Positions 44,686 to 54,112 of a stretch of 56,075 nucleotides of DNA are shown piece by piece. Positions within the stretch are counted from its first letter, which is position 1; every line of letters starts with the position of its first letter. The DNA comes from Kistimonas sp. bin40 (GTDB lineage Bacteria; Pseudomonadota; Gammaproteobacteria; Pseudomonadales; Endozoicomonadaceae): the NCBI GenBank assembly GCA_002238585.1, contig MPMQ01000016.1:1-56075 (forward strand), written 5' to 3'. Made by a program: the position numbers and the translations under genes. The notes below the pieces were generated by a model. That model did no database searches, was not told the origin of the DNA, and worked only from the letters and a program-made list of their open reading frames with translations.

Positions 44686-45771
44686 TTGATTTTGCAACCA
44701 GGACCCCTGATCTTCAGCCACCGGTGTACCAGACTGTGTTGGTGGCGCGTATGTGCGTGTCTTTTTTGTGTTGGTGCGCTGGCTGTTCTGGCTGCGCTGT
44801 CTCCTCTTGCGCTGGCAGATACGCTTTTTCTGAAAAATGGCGACGTGCTGACAGGTACTATTCGTCAATTGACGGACAAGAGTCTGGAGTTCAGAACGCC
44901 CTGGGCCGGTGTGGTGAAGATCAAGCTTGCGGCGGTGGAGTCTATGGAAAGTGAAGAGCTGCTGTGGTTGCGGCTGAAAGGCCAGGATAACTTTCGTCTG
45001 GTCAGTTTGCGCAGCCGTGATCGAAAGACCTGGTTGTATGATCAGACGGGCCAGTGTGTCCCTTTGAAGAAAAAGTCGCAGCTCGCTTTTTTACAGGCGG
45101 AAAGTCTCGATAAAGATTTCTGGTTCTGGAATGGTGAGCTGACTGTCAGTCTGTCGTTGGACCAGGGTCGTACCAGAAGGGGGGGACTGCAAACTTTCGG
45201 TCACACGACGGTGCGAGACAGCAGCAATCGTCACATCCTGCGTTGGGATATGGAGCATGTTGTAGAGAAAAGCCGCACCAAAACCAGGGAGCAGCATGTC
45301 AATTACGACTATAACCACTTCATCAGTCAGAAGATGTACCTGCTGGGAACCGGTCAGTGGTTTTACGATACTGATGAGAACTTTCGTTGGCGTGCCTCTG
45401 CGGGTGCAGGTGCCGGTTATCAGCTGTGGAACACTCCTGATTCGGATCTGAAAACGGACGTGGGCATCAGCCACCTGTGGGAAGCCTATCGTCGTCGTGA
45501 TAACCAGAAACAGTGGGCTCTTCGCTGGGGCCTGGGTTACGTGCGCTCTCTCTCTGACGGGCTGGTCGCCAAGTTCAATTCCTCGACCTTTTATCGGCCA
45601 AAGAGTGCGGCTCACCTGTTGTGGGAAATGCAGGCAGGACTCAAGTACAAGATCAGCAGCAGTTTTTCCTTTGACTTGCGCTACCAGCTTGAGCAGGAGT
45701 CAACGGGCGGCAGCGGGCCCCGTGAGCCTGTTCAGAAACAGCTGACCCTGGGTGTGGGGTACAGTTGGTGA
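44686..45771 (+). CDS. DUF481-type outer-membrane barrel protein
   Basis: The 361-residue product belongs with the DUF481 (YdiY-like) group. No ATG start fits; the frame begins at TTG (44686), and a nearer TTG or internal start is possible. Signal-like CLFCVGALAVLAALSPLALA leads to DTLFLKNGDVLTGTIRQLTDKSLEFRTPWAGVVKI, an SH3-like N-terminal domain, and then a barrel (SRLKGQD is WLRLKGQD here; VTLSLDQGRTRRGGLQTFGHT-like strands, QWALRWGLGYVRSLSDG, FSFDLRYQLEQESTGG) ending LTLGVGYSW. Its terminus overlaps alkB. Function is unknown; a stress or transport role is possible. Confidence 0.75.
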   Translation: MILQPGPLIFSHRCTRLCWWRVCACLFCVGALAVLAALSPLALADTLFLKNGDVLTGTIRQLTDKSLEFRTPWAGVVKIKLAAVESMESEELLWLRLKGQDNFRLVSLRSRDRKTWLYDQTGQCVPLKKKSQLAFLQAESLDKDFWFWNGELTVSLSLDQGRTRRGGLQTFGHTTVRDSSNRHILRWDMEHVVEKSRTKTREQHVNYDYNHFISQKMYLLGTGQWFYDTDENFRWRASAGAGAGYQLWNTPDSDLKTDVGISHLWEAYRRRDNQKQWALRWGLGYVRSLSDGLVAKFNSSTFYRPKSAAHLLWEMQAGLKYKISSSFSFDLRYQLEQESTGGSGPREPVQKQLTLGVGYSW

Positions 45772-46403
45772 CAGCGGAGTATGAAGCAGAGGCTGAGCCT
45801 GTCAGCCAGACTGCTGAAGTTCTTGAGCTGGACACAGGCACTTTCGTGTATCACTGGCCACAGTGGTTGCCTCCTCGTCGTGCTGACCGACTGTTTCGCA
45901 GTCTGTATGAGCACACGCCCTGGCGTCAGGAAACCCTGTTTCTTTTTGGACGCCAGCATGCTGTACCCCGGTTGCAGGCCTGGTTCGGCGATCCGGATGC
46001 CAGCTACAGCTACAGTGGAATTTCGCTGACGCCTTTGCCCTGGCCTGCAGACCTGCAGGCCATCAGAGACCGTCTTTGTCGTCTGATACAGGTCCCGTTC
46101 AATGGTGTCCTTGTCAATCTGTACCGGGATGGGCGCGACAGTATGGGCTGGCATTCTGATAATGAGCCTGAGCTGGGATCCAGGCCCGTGATTGCGTCGC
46201 TGAGTCTGGGAGAGCGGCGCCGGTTTCGTTTGCGGCAGATCCGCAATAAGAAACGGATTCATACCCTGGGGCTTGATCATGGCTCCCTGCTTGTTATGGC
46301 AGCCGGGGTTCAGGAAGCCTGGCAGCACCAGGTGCCGCGCACCGCCGCCGCGTGTCAGCCCAGGATCAATATGACTTTTCGGTGTCTGCTGTCTTCGGCC
46401 TGA
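45768..46403 (+). CDS. Alpha-ketoglutarate-dependent dioxygenase AlkB family
   Basis: AlkB repairs 1-methyladenine and 3-methylcytosine in DNA, using Fe(II), O2 and 2-oxoglutarate. The GTG at 45768-45770 overlaps the previous stop (GTGA), so the gene is translationally coupled. The 211-residue product has the Fe site in MGWHSDNEPELG (about 125-136, HxD) and the distal His in EAWQHQVPRT (about 185-194), with RINMTFR carrying the 2-oxoglutarate-binding Arg. The lead resembles ALKBH2/3 (FVYHWPQWLPPRRADRLFRSLYE). Length is normal. Confidence 0.92.
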   Translation: MTAEYEAEAEPVSQTAEVLELDTGTFVYHWPQWLPPRRADRLFRSLYEHTPWRQETLFLFGRQHAVPRLQAWFGDPDASYSYSGISLTPLPWPADLQAIRDRLCRLIQVPFNGVLVNLYRDGRDSMGWHSDNEPELGSRPVIASLSLGERRRFRLRQIRNKKRIHTLGLDHGSLLVMAAGVQEAWQHQVPRTAAACQPRINMTFRCLLSSA

Positions 46404-46748
46404 GAGTTTTTCGTCGGGTTTTTCGTCTGTACCTGTGCCGTTTGCCGGGGAATGCGCTCCTGGCCATAGCTGTCAATTCGGTGGCGTGAATGTTGCGCGC
46501 GCTTTGGGCAGTCCACCCAGGAGGGTTGCTCTACGGGGGGCGCTTTTGCTGCAGTCTGGTCGGGCACAGCCTCGGTATCCAGCAAGCTTTGGGCGGCGGG
46601 CGTGCTCCGGTTTGCACAGCAACGGGAGTAAGCCGTTGGGGCAGGTGCGCCACGCCCTGCGGCATGGCTCGACACCCCTTCCCGGACAGCCTGTCGGCTT
46701 CTGCACTTGGGCAAGCGCGGGCCCGGGGCCGGGATATCAAGAATTCAC
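46404..46748. other. Gap between alkB and rhlB-like gene
   Basis: The two genes converge here. Frames on both strands in these 345 bp are basic and low complexity, with no ribosome site, so I call no gene. Confidence 0.5.
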
Positions 46749-48086
46749 TCAGACGGTGCTGGACGTTTCCTGAAGAAGCTCCTCGGGTGGAGGGGTGCAC
46801 CGCAGCGGGCAGCCGAGCAGTTTTTCCAGGTCCGGTATGAGAAAGGCGTCACTTTCACAGGCGAAGCTGATTGCCGTTCCCAAAGAGCCAGCGCGTCCCG
46901 TGCGACCAATGCGGTGCACGTAGTCTTCCGGATCTTCCGGCAAGTTGTAATTCACCACGTGGCTTATGCCGTCGATATGAATGCCGCGCCCAGCAACGTC
47001 TGTTGCGACCAGAACTCGCAGCTGGCCGGAGCGAAAGCGCTCCAGGGTCTGGATCCGTTTGTTTTGTGCCACCTCGCCGGACAGCATGGCAACCGCAATC
47101 CCGTCTGCTTTCAATTTTTCTGTCAGGCGGCGGGTCTGATCACGTCGATTTGTGAATATAATCGCTCGTCTCAGCTGTTGGCGCGTGATCAGGTTATACA
47201 GAACCTGGTACTTTTCATCTGTACTGACGGCCCACAGGTGTTGCTCGACTGTGTCGGTGGCTACAGTCTCCGGTGCAATCTCGACCTTGAGTGGATTCCA
47301 TGTCCATTGCTCTCCAAGACGGAGTACGCTGGCGTTGAACGTGGCGGAAAACATCAATGTCTGCCGGTCGCCGGGACGTGGCATGGAACGAATAATGCGT
47401 CGCATCTGGGGGATAAACCCCATATCCAGCATGCGATCGGCCTCATCTATCACCAGGGTTTCGACCAGATCCAGATGGATGTCCTTGCGCTGACAGAAGT
47501 CCAGCAGACGCCCGGGTGTGGCGACCAGTATGTCCAGGTAGTCCTTTTCGAGAGCCTGGCGCTGTTGTTCGTAATCCATGCCGCCGACAACAACCACTGA
47601 ATGAAGATTCGTATGACGTGTCAGTGCCTGGGCATCCTTGTGGATCTGGATAGCCAGCTCCCGTGTCGGTGCGACAATCAGAGTCCGGGGCTCACCAAGA
47701 AAACGTTCGTCAGGCGGCGGCGTCGAAAGTAGCTGTTTGATCGCAGTAATCAGGAAGGCGGCGGTCTTTCCGGTTCCCGTCTGGGCTTTGCCTATGGCGT
47801 CCCGGCCCTGCAGGCTGCTACCCAGTACCTGGGCCTGAATGGGGGTGCAGTAGTCAAATCCCTGTGCCGAAATGGCGTCCATCAGGGGACCTGGCAGGTC
47901 GAAGTTGTGAAAGCTGACCTTGTGCGTTGTGTCCCGGTCGACCGCGCCATCCGGGTTCGTGTATGGGGTGCTGTTTTCGCTATGCCGGAAAGTGTGGACC
48001 CTGTTCGCCACTGTCAGTCCAGGAATTCCCGTACTCTCGAGTTGGTCGCCGGGGGAGGAGGAGGGAGTGTCTGAACGATTACTCAA
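46749..48086 (-). CDS. rhlB: DEAD-box RNA helicase, RhlB-like
   Basis: RhlB unwinds RNA with ATP, usually in the RNA degradosome. The 445-residue product has all DEAD motifs: [14 protein letters not shown] (Q motif region), AQTGTGKT (motif I, about 100-107), PTRELAIQ (Ia), ATPGRLLD (Ib), [13 protein letters not shown] (II), FSATF (III), [11 protein letters not shown] (IV), [12 protein letters not shown] (V) and [10 protein letters not shown] (VI). The Ser/Thr/Asp-rich N-terminal 55 residues are extra and disordered; the C-terminus is short. Start is TTG at 48084-48086; AGGATG lies about 10 bases upstream. The layout matches RhlB in pseudomonads better than RhlE. Confidence 0.88.
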   Translation of the reverse strand: MSNRSDTPSSSPGDQLESTGIPGLTVANRVHTFRHSENSTPYTNPDGAVDRDTTHKVSFHNFDLPGPLMDAISAQGFDYCTPIQAQVLGSSLQGRDAIGKAQTGTGKTAAFLITAIKQLLSTPPPDERFLGEPRTLIVAPTRELAIQIHKDAQALTRHTNLHSVVVVGGMDYEQQRQALEKDYLDILVATPGRLLDFCQRKDIHLDLVETLVIDEADRMLDMGFIPQMRRIIRSMPRPGDRQTLMFSATFNASVLRLGEQWTWNPLKVEIAPETVATDTVEQHLWAVSTDEKYQVLYNLITRQQLRRAIIFTNRRDQTRRLTEKLKADGIAVAMLSGEVAQNKRIQTLERFRSGQLRVLVATDVAGRGIHIDGISHVVNYNLPEDPEDYVHRIGRTGRAGSLGTAISFACESDAFLIPDLEKLLGCPLRCTPPPEELLQETSSTV

Positions 48087-48327
48087 GCTTGGTTACATCC
48101 TGCTGTGTATGCGTGTATTTCTATGTATGCGTGTATGCGTGTATTTTCAACTGTCGTGTTCCTGTGCTTTTTTGGGGCTCCTTGCGGGAGGACGACAGAG
48201 CCTTGCCGGCCTGCCTTCGTGAGAGGGGGCAACAAAGTGCACAGGCACGGTCGGGCATTATGGGACCATGAGGCCGACTTGTCGATCAGGCCGGGGCCAA
48301 AGGGCAGGCCAAAGGGCAGGGCCTGCT

Positions 48328-48591
48328 TCAACATGGAGCCTCTTCGGTTTCCAGTCCTTCCTGACGTGCCATGATTCCACCGACTTCTGACCGGCGGATA
48401 ACGCGCCCCAGCGATGATCTGTTCCTGCGACGCCGGTCGCGACTTTCCTTGCGCACCTGGCGCTTGGTGGGTGGGGTGACTATCACAAACATGGAGCCGA
48501 AGAAGGTCTTCTCTTCCTCGAAGTGAGCCATGGCAGTGAGCAGCGAAGGGGCTGCGCACAGGGGGGCTGGGGCAATGTGTATACCAGACAT
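48328..48591 (-). CDS. Small basic protein, unknown
   Basis: I do not recognise this 87-residue product. It has an excellent ribosome site, AGGAGGTGATC, 2 to 8 bases before the ATG (48589-48591), the best in the window. The sequence has a hydrophobic and Ala-rich start (MSGIHIAPAPLCAAPSLLTA), a central EEEKTFFGSMFVIVTPPTK and a strongly basic patch (RKESRDRRRRNRSS) with nuclear-localisation character. No membrane helix is certain. It lies upstream of the helicase gene on the same strand. Confidence 0.55.
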   Translation of the reverse strand: MSGIHIAPAPLCAAPSLLTAMAHFEEEKTFFGSMFVIVTPPTKRQVRKESRDRRRRNRSSLGRVIRRSEVGGIMARQEGLETEEAPC

Positions 48592-48749
48592 ATGATCACC
48601 TCCTGCTCGATTTTTTGTGTCTCAGTTCGTCGTGTTGCTGCTGTTTCCGACTTCTACCCTAATTGGTACCACGATTCCTTGTCGTGGGCTCTACGCCTTT
48701 CGGAGGGGTAGCACCTCGTCGCTCATGCCGGGATGAGTCAGACGAGGCG

Positions 48750-49445
48750 TCACACCGATGAGGAAACTGAGCGGTGTTTGTCACTATTTCCTGTCCCTTC
48801 GACTGTCATTATAGGCATCGACTGTACAAGGCCGCCTCCAGCCTGTGGCTCGAAAACAGGCCGACCTTTGTCTGGTTCCACAACAAGATAGTCAGCTGCT
48901 GCACGGTACCCCGCCTTGCAGGCTTCCTTTACCTCTGGCAGCCCTTGGTCAGGAACGCACTCTGCGTAATTGACATTCAGCCAGATGCTCTTTTCCTTGT
49001 CTTCTTGCTGGCAGCTGAGGTTGAACTTGCCGTAAGAGGGGGAAATCATGGTTTCACCGCCAGCTGGTTGACTATTTACGTAGTCAACCTTGCGCTCCCT
49101 GTCAACCTGAGGAGCTTTGATGATATTGGTGGTGACAGTTGCCATCTTCTGGGTTATACGGGCGGCAACCCGGGCACCTTGCCCGGTGGCAGACAGCGTG
49201 GCGGGCGCGGCTACCAATGCGGCTGTGACGGCCAGCTGGCCTACCACAGGGTACACTCCCCCCAGCGCCAGGTGAGCCCCCTGGCGTGCCAGAAAACGTG
49301 TCAGTCCTTTCTTGACAGTCATATTAATAACTTTGTTGACAATCCAGGGTCCATATTGAACGCCCACCCCCCGGCCCATATATCCGAGGACCGCTGCCAG
49401 GGCGAAGAATGGTGCATGTCTGGTGTTTACTGCTGTTTGTAACAT
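48750..49445 (-). CDS. Unknown protein with N-terminal hydrophobic segments
   Basis: A 231-residue product I do not recognise. GGGGAC lies before the ATG (49443-49445). The first half is hydrophobic and Gly/Ala rich (FFALAAVLGYMGRGVGV, VVGQLAVTAALVAAPATLSATG), with likely membrane segments; the second half is soluble with several Cys (SCQQEDKE, AECVPDQG, EACKAGY). A RpoE-like box, GGAACTT-N17-TCAAA, lies about 81 bp upstream. This links it to the P1-P9 array by promoter type, not by sequence. Confidence 0.6.
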   Translation of the reverse strand: MLQTAVNTRHAPFFALAAVLGYMGRGVGVQYGPWIVNKVINMTVKKGLTRFLARQGAHLALGGVYPVVGQLAVTAALVAAPATLSATGQGARVAARITQKMATVTTNIIKAPQVDRERKVDYVNSQPAGGETMISPSYGKFNLSCQQEDKEKSIWLNVNYAECVPDQGLPEVKEACKAGYRAAADYLVVEPDKGRPVFEPQAGGGLVQSMPIMTVEGTGNSDKHRSVSSSV

Positions 49446-49525
49446 AGTCTTGTCCCCATGTGTTCTTCGTCAGTTGCGTCCCTGTGCGCCTGCCTGACCA
49501 GAGCCAGGAGCACCGCTATATACTC

Positions 49526-49554
49526 TTTGAGCTCTCCTTGTGAGGAAAAGTTCC
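49526..49554 (-). promoter_or_regulatory. Candidate ECF-sigma promoter upstream of 231-aa gene
   Basis: GGAACTT (49548-49554), 17 bp, then TCAAA (49526-49530) on the minus strand. This is a closer match to the RpoE -35/-10 pattern than the others. Confidence 0.6.
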
Positions 49555-49614
49555 TTGCGTTGATACAAAAAACGGGGTGGGACTGTTTCGCCGTGTGGAT
49601 ACGGCTCTGTCAGG

Positions 49615-50565
49615 CTAATGGCCTGGGCCGCCGTGCAACTGGGGGTCGCGGGTGATTGCCAGCGCCAGCAGGGCCTGGCGTACCCAGAGACCGTTTGCTG
49701 CCTGCTGAAAATACCAGGCGCGTGGATCCGTATCGATTTCGGGGCGAATCTCCTCCTGGCGCGGCAGAGGGTGGAGAACTTGCATCCGGGGGCCGGCTGT
49801 GTGCAAAGCCGCTGGCGTCAGTTGAAACGGCGCAGTTGGGGGGGCGGCATCTTTGTGCGTGAAGCGTTCGCGCTGGATGCGGGTCATGTACAGAACCTCT
49901 GCATCGGTCAGCACGTCTTCCAGGCTGTTCGCTTCGTGGACGCTCATACCCGCGTTTTCCAGCTCTGCTCTCAGGTCGGCGGGCAGGGACAGGGCGGGCG
50001 GAGCCAGGCAGGTCAGTCGCACCTTCCTGAAAAAACATAAAGACCGGGCCAGTGAGTGCACGGTGCGGCTATATCTCAGATCACCACAGACGGCCAGCCG
50101 AAGTTCGTCAAGTGAGCCACGGTGTTCATGAATGGTGAACAGGTCAGTGAGCGCCTGTGTCGGGTGCTCGTTGGCACCATCGCCAGCATTGAGCACGGGG
50201 ATGTCGGTATGCTCACTTGCCAGGCGGGCGGCTCCCGCTGCAGGGTGACGCAGAATCAGGGCGTGCGCATAGCTTCCTATGACTTTGATGGAGTCAGCCA
50301 GACTTTCTCCCTTGTTGGCCATAGAGGTCTGGTTGCCATCGGCAAAACCGACTATGGCACCTCCCAGACGGTGTACGGCCGCTTCGAACGACAGGCGGGT
50401 CCGGGTGGAGGCTTCGAAGAAACAGCTGGCGACCACTTGGTTTTTGAGCAACTCAGGACGAGGCGTGTCCTTGAGCACACCGGCAGCCCACAGAACATGC
50501 TCTATGTCGTTTCGATCAAGATCGGCCATGCAAGTGATGGATTTGTTATACAGCGAATATGTCAC
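49615..50565 (-). CDS. pyrB: Aspartate carbamoyltransferase, E. coli type
   Basis: PyrB makes carbamoyl-aspartate from carbamoyl phosphate and aspartate, the second step of pyrimidine synthesis. The 316-residue product has the signature FFEASTRTRLSFEAAVHRLGG (about 49-69, with STRT binding carbamoyl phosphate), MANKGESLADSIKV (about 82-95), HPTQALTDLFTIHEH, and HPLPRQEEI near residue 269 with the Arg-x-x-Glu hinge. The E. coli-like lead is (V)TYSLYNKSITCMADLDRND. The start GTG (50563-50565) has AAGGC upstream. No pyrI regulatory subunit gene lies next to it, although this class usually has one. Confidence 0.95.
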   Translation of the reverse strand: MTYSLYNKSITCMADLDRNDIEHVLWAAGVLKDTPRPELLKNQVVASCFFEASTRTRLSFEAAVHRLGGAIVGFADGNQTSMANKGESLADSIKVIGSYAHALILRHPAAGAARLASEHTDIPVLNAGDGANEHPTQALTDLFTIHEHRGSLDELRLAVCGDLRYSRTVHSLARSLCFFRKVRLTCLAPPALSLPADLRAELENAGMSVHEANSLEDVLTDAEVLYMTRIQRERFTHKDAAPPTAPFQLTPAALHTAGPRMQVLHPLPRQEEIRPEIDTDPRAWYFQQAANGLWVRQALLALAITRDPQLHGGPGH

Positions 50566-50672
50566 AGGAATGCCTTTTTTCCTGAAGGGGGTGCGGTAGC
50601 CCGGCTGGCCAGCAAGACCGGGCGCGAGAGACAGAGCATACCAGTCTGCTGTGACAGGTCGCCATGATGTGT

Positions 50673-51371
50673 TCAGCCAGGCGGGACCTCAGGCGCGCCC
50701 ATGATCGCCGTTCCTATGCGCACCAAAGTAGCACCTTCTTCTATGGCAACTTCCATGTCTGCACTCATGCCCATGGACAGCGTATCCAGCTGTTGTTCCG
50801 GGAACTGGGCGTGAAGGTCATCGAACAGGCTTCTCATGGCTCTGAAGGCCGGGCGCTGTTGCTCAGGATCATCCTGGGGGGCGGGAATGGCCATGAGCCC
50901 GCGCAGCTTGAGGGCTGGCAGTGTGATCAGTTGTTGCGCCAGGGAGATCACCTCTGACGGGTGTACACCCGACTTGGTAGGCTGGTTATCGATATTGACT
51001 TGCAGGCACAGGTTGAGGGGCGCAAGAGAGGAAGATCGCTGGGAATTGAGACGATGTGCTGTTTTTATCTGGTCCAGGCTGTGCATCCAGTCAAAATTTT
51101 GTGCCACGAGGCGCGTTTTGTTGGACTGGAGTTTTCCGGTGAAATGCCACTCCAGATCCGGCAGGCAGGACAGTTGCTGTATTTTGTGTAGCCCTTCAAG
51201 AACATAGCCTTCACCGAAGGCCTTGTGTCCGGCCTCCCATGCCTCCTTGACCATGTGGGCGGGGCGAGCTTTGGTAATGACCAGCAGACGCGCGGGTCGT
51301 CGACCGGCGCGGCAAGCAGCCTGGAATATGCGCTGGTGGGTCTGGTGCAGGCGCGTTTGTATCGGCGTCAT
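50673..51371 (-). CDS. YggS-type pyridoxal phosphate homeostasis protein
   Basis: This PLP-binding protein controls vitamin B6 and amino acid balance in the cytoplasm. The 232-residue product has the conserved lead RLLVITKARPAHMVKEAWEAGHKAFGEGY (Lys in ITKARP binds PLP; the usual FGENY reads FGEGY), WHFTGKLQSNKTR near 75-87, SLDQIKTA, VNIDNQPTKSGV near 123-134, MGMSADMEVAIEEGATLVRIGTAI (PLP phosphate site) near 200-223. It is divergent from pilT with 128 bp between, as in pseudomonads. Confidence 0.92.
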   Translation of the reverse strand: MTPIQTRLHQTHQRIFQAACRAGRRPARLLVITKARPAHMVKEAWEAGHKAFGEGYVLEGLHKIQQLSCLPDLEWHFTGKLQSNKTRLVAQNFDWMHSLDQIKTAHRLNSQRSSSLAPLNLCLQVNIDNQPTKSGVHPSEVISLAQQLITLPALKLRGLMAIPAPQDDPEQQRPAFRAMRSLFDDLHAQFPEQQLDTLSMGMSADMEVAIEEGATLVRIGTAIMGAPEVPPG

Positions 51372-51499
51372 GGCTGTCTATTATGTTTGAGTATGTCTGC
51401 AGTGGAGCTCTCGCCAGAGAGGAGCTGGAGTAATAATAAGTCAAAACACGAATAATGTGTGTGATTCACCGCAGGATGCGGTGAGGAGGCAGTACGCAT

Positions 51500-52540
51500 A
51501 TGGATATCACTGAACTGCTGGCTTTCAGTGCAAAAAAAGGGTGTTCTGACCTGCATTTATCTGCTGGGCAGGTTCCCATGCTGAGGATTGCAGGGAATAT
51601 GCGCCGCACAAATTTACCGGTGCTGGAGAACAAGGATGTCCTGAGACTGGTGCACGGCGCTATGACCAAACAACAGCGTGATACCTATGAAAATGCTCTT
51701 GAAGTCGACTTTTCGCTGGATGTGCCGGGGGTTTCGCGCTTTCGCGCCAATATTTTTCATCAGGAGCGTGGTGTCGCTGCCGTTTTTCGTGTTGTCCCTT
51801 CGCGGGTGTTGACCATGGATGACCTGGAGTTGGGTGAGGTGTTCAGGGACATAGCACTCCGTCCCCGGGGGCTGTGCGTGGTGACGGGGCCGACAGGCTC
51901 GGGAAAATCGACCACCCTTGCGGCCATGCTGGACTATATAAACAACACCAGGGCAGGGCACATATTGACCATCGAGGATCCGATTGAGTTTGTGCATAAG
52001 TCGAAGAAGTGTCTTGTGAGCCAGCGAGAAGTACACAGGGACACCCTCGATTTCAGCGATGCCCTGCGGTCGGCCCTGCGAGAAGATCCTGATGTCATCA
52101 TGGTGGGGGAGATGCGCGATCTCGAAACCATTCGCCTGGCCCTGACGGCTGCTGAGACAGGGCATATGGTTTTCGCAACTCTGCACACCAGCTCAGCGAC
52201 CAAGACTATCGACCGGATTATTGATGTGTTTCCGGCGGAGGAGAAGACTATGGTTCGCTCCATGTTGTCGGAATCACTACAGGCCGTGGTGTCTCAGACT
52301 TTGCTGCGTAAGCTGGGCGGGGGGCGGGTGGTCGCCCACGAGATCATGCTGGCAACGCCGGCTTTGCGCAACCTTATTCGCGAAGACAAGGTGGCCCAGA
52401 TGTATTCCGCCATACAAACGGGAGGAGCCCTGGGTATGCAGACATTGGACAGTTGCCTGGAGAGGCTGGTCAGGGAGGGCATGATCAGTCTGGAAACCGC
52501 ACAGGAAAAGGCGCGCGACCCGGGTAGCCTGTCAGTCTGA
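51500..52540 (+). CDS. pilT: Type IV pilus retraction ATPase PilT
   Basis: PilT is the hexameric ATPase that retracts type IV pili for twitching and DNA uptake. The 346-residue product has MDITELLAFSAKKGCSDLHLSAGQVP at the start, GLCVVTGPTGSGKSTTLAAMLDY (Walker A, about 128-150), the Asp box ILTIEDPIEFVH, the Walker B segment LREDPDVIMVGEMRDLETI, the His box TGHMVFATLHTSSA, and the AIRNLIREDK-type region (ALRNLIREDK) with the C-terminal IQTG. GAGGAGG lies 10 bases before the ATG. Length is normal. Its 3' end overlaps the kinase gene. Confidence 0.96.
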   Translation: MDITELLAFSAKKGCSDLHLSAGQVPMLRIAGNMRRTNLPVLENKDVLRLVHGAMTKQQRDTYENALEVDFSLDVPGVSRFRANIFHQERGVAAVFRVVPSRVLTMDDLELGEVFRDIALRPRGLCVVTGPTGSGKSTTLAAMLDYINNTRAGHILTIEDPIEFVHKSKKCLVSQREVHRDTLDFSDALRSALREDPDVIMVGEMRDLETIRLALTAAETGHMVFATLHTSSATKTIDRIIDVFPAEEKTMVRSMLSESLQAVVSQTLLRKLGGGRVVAHEIMLATPALRNLIREDKVAQMYSAIQTGGALGMQTLDSCLERLVREGMISLETAQEKARDPGSLSV

Positions 52541-54112
52541 CCAAAAAGCGAGCGCCTTTCGAAGATCGCGTTTTTTGCTCTTGCCCGGCGGCAAAAGAAG
52601 CTCCCTGGCGTTGGGGCGTGCAGCCGGGTCCGCTGTCAGGCAGACATCTGCCAGGTGGTGCAAGCTGTTCCAGGACGGCAAGGCGCTGCGTAAAATGTCG
52701 CTGCGAGTCAGGCGTTCCCGCCGTCGGATATCCTCCTCTGACGTGTCCCTGTTCCTGGTCACACGCAGGTGATAATCGCAAAGAAAGCGCGAATCCTCAG
52801 GGGAGAGAGGCACGCTATGTGTAGTCAGCAGTTTCATCAGGGTGCAGCCAAATGACCAGATATCCGCTTTGCACTCATTGCCGTTGAGGTGTTGTTTGTA
52901 ACAATCCCATTCAGGTGGCCTGTATCCTTTGGTTCCTGGTTTGCCACTCCGTGCCAATCTCGCCCGGAAATAGCCCCTGGTCCGCTGTTCCTCATTAGTG
53001 GCTGTGTCCAGATCACAGATCTTGACCTGGGTGAGGACTTGACTGGCAGGACCGCAGGTGCACGCGAAGATGTTGTGGCCATGTATTGCATGGCAGCGAT
53101 GCTGGTAGAGGATGTTGCTGGGCTTGAGATCGTTATGAGCAATGCCCAGGTCATGCAGAAAGCTCAGGCCACGCAGAATAGACTGCAGGGTTAGCTTGAA
53201 AATGCTGACGGAAAAGAAAAGACGCTCCAGGTTGCCATCCTGGCTGTATTGGGTGAGGACGCCGGCCATGCTGGCTGCATCCTTGTCTTCATGCGCCTGA
53301 CCTGCTGCTTCGCGTTCCTGGATTCTGGAGAGAAAAGCGTTCTCCATCATTTTGGCCAGATCGGCCATCAGCATGGCCATAATGTGAAAGCAGGGGCGGA
53401 CACTGGGCCAGCGTGGGTCGGCTGAGCCCATAAAGAAGGCTTCTGGAATCAGTACGTGCCCATGGCCGGGGTGCTGAGGGTTCATGGCCCGGCCTTCCGC
53501 CAATTCTTTATAGATATCCAGTTCCGAAGACCTGTAGTGCGTCATTTTTATGCAGTACGGATTCTCGGAGAAAAACAGGCGACAAATCCTGCCATTGCTG
53601 CCTCTCCCGACGAAATGATCCCCCCTCTCATCGAACGCTTGCTCTTGCGGTACAGGCATCCTGTCCACGCCCAAAAAAACGCTTGTTCTCTCCACCTGGA
53701 AAAGAGTGCCTGCCGGCGGAGGACCTGCATAACAAATAGGCGAAATAGCCGGTAGTGGCCAGTCGCGTGTTGTCGCTTGCTCAATGTTCTCGCCCTCTTC
53801 CGACGGCAGGGGAAGAGATATCCGGTGGGACGGTTCTCCGGTGAGCAAAGGAGCACTACTGGCGGCTGCTGGCTCTTGTGCAGCCTGAGGTGGTGTCAAA
53901 AAGTTTGATATCGGGAGGATGGGGGACAATACAAGCATCGGCTGGCGGATGTCGCCATGTCGTTTGTTTTGGGAGTCCGGCGCAATCGAGGGGCCCGGCA
54001 GCATCGAGGACGATGTGCCCGTCGGCTGAGCAGTCTGTGGGAAGTTGCTGATTGGGTGCATAACGTAGGCTTTATCATATTGAAGCAGGTTGTGATTCAG
54101 GAGCTCGCCCAC
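52532..54112 (-). CDS. Eukaryotic-like Ser/Thr protein kinase with long N-terminus
   Basis: A 526-residue kinase-like product. The N-terminal 140 residues are Pro/Ser-rich. The kinase domain follows: VGRGSNGR (168-175) glycine loop, IKM with Lys189, Glu203 as the likely helix-C acid, HNDLKPSN (326-333) with catalytic Asp328 and Asn333, CDLD (366-369) in place of DFG, and GTKGYRPPEWD (393-403) activation-end motif, then WSFGCTLMKLL. All four core catalytic residues are kept, so activity is plausible. The start is unclear: GTG at 54110-54112, or ATG at 54059-54061; neither has a good site. It has no membrane helix, unlike bacterial PASTA kinases, so it may be exported to a host, but that is not shown. 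It converges on pilT with a 9-bp overlap. Confidence 0.84.
   Translation of the reverse strand: MGELLNHNLLQYDKAYVMHPISNFPQTAQPTGTSSSMLPGPSIAPDSQNKRHGDIRQPMLVLSPILPISNFLTPPQAAQEPAAASSAPLLTGEPSHRISLPLPSEEGENIEQATTRDWPLPAISPICYAGPPPAGTLFQVERTSVFLGVDRMPVPQEQAFDERGDHFVGRGSNGRICRLFFSENPYCIKMTHYRSSELDIYKELAEGRAMNPQHPGHGHVLIPEAFFMGSADPRWPSVRPCFHIMAMLMADLAKMMENAFLSRIQEREAAGQAHEDKDAASMAGVLTQYSQDGNLERLFFSVSIFKLTLQSILRGLSFLHDLGIAHNDLKPSNILYQHRCHAIHGHNIFACTCGPASQVLTQVKICDLDTATNEEQRTRGYFRARLARSGKPGTKGYRPPEWDCYKQHLNGNECKADIWSFGCTLMKLLTTHSVPLSPEDSRFLCDYHLRVTRNRDTSEEDIRRRERLTRSDILRSALPSWNSLHHLADVCLTADPAARPNARELLLPPGKSKKRDLRKALAFWSD

Noticed and set aside
46355-46714. 119-codon minus-strand frame after alkB
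   Set aside because: Overlaps alkB, has no ribosome site and only basic low-complexity sequence.
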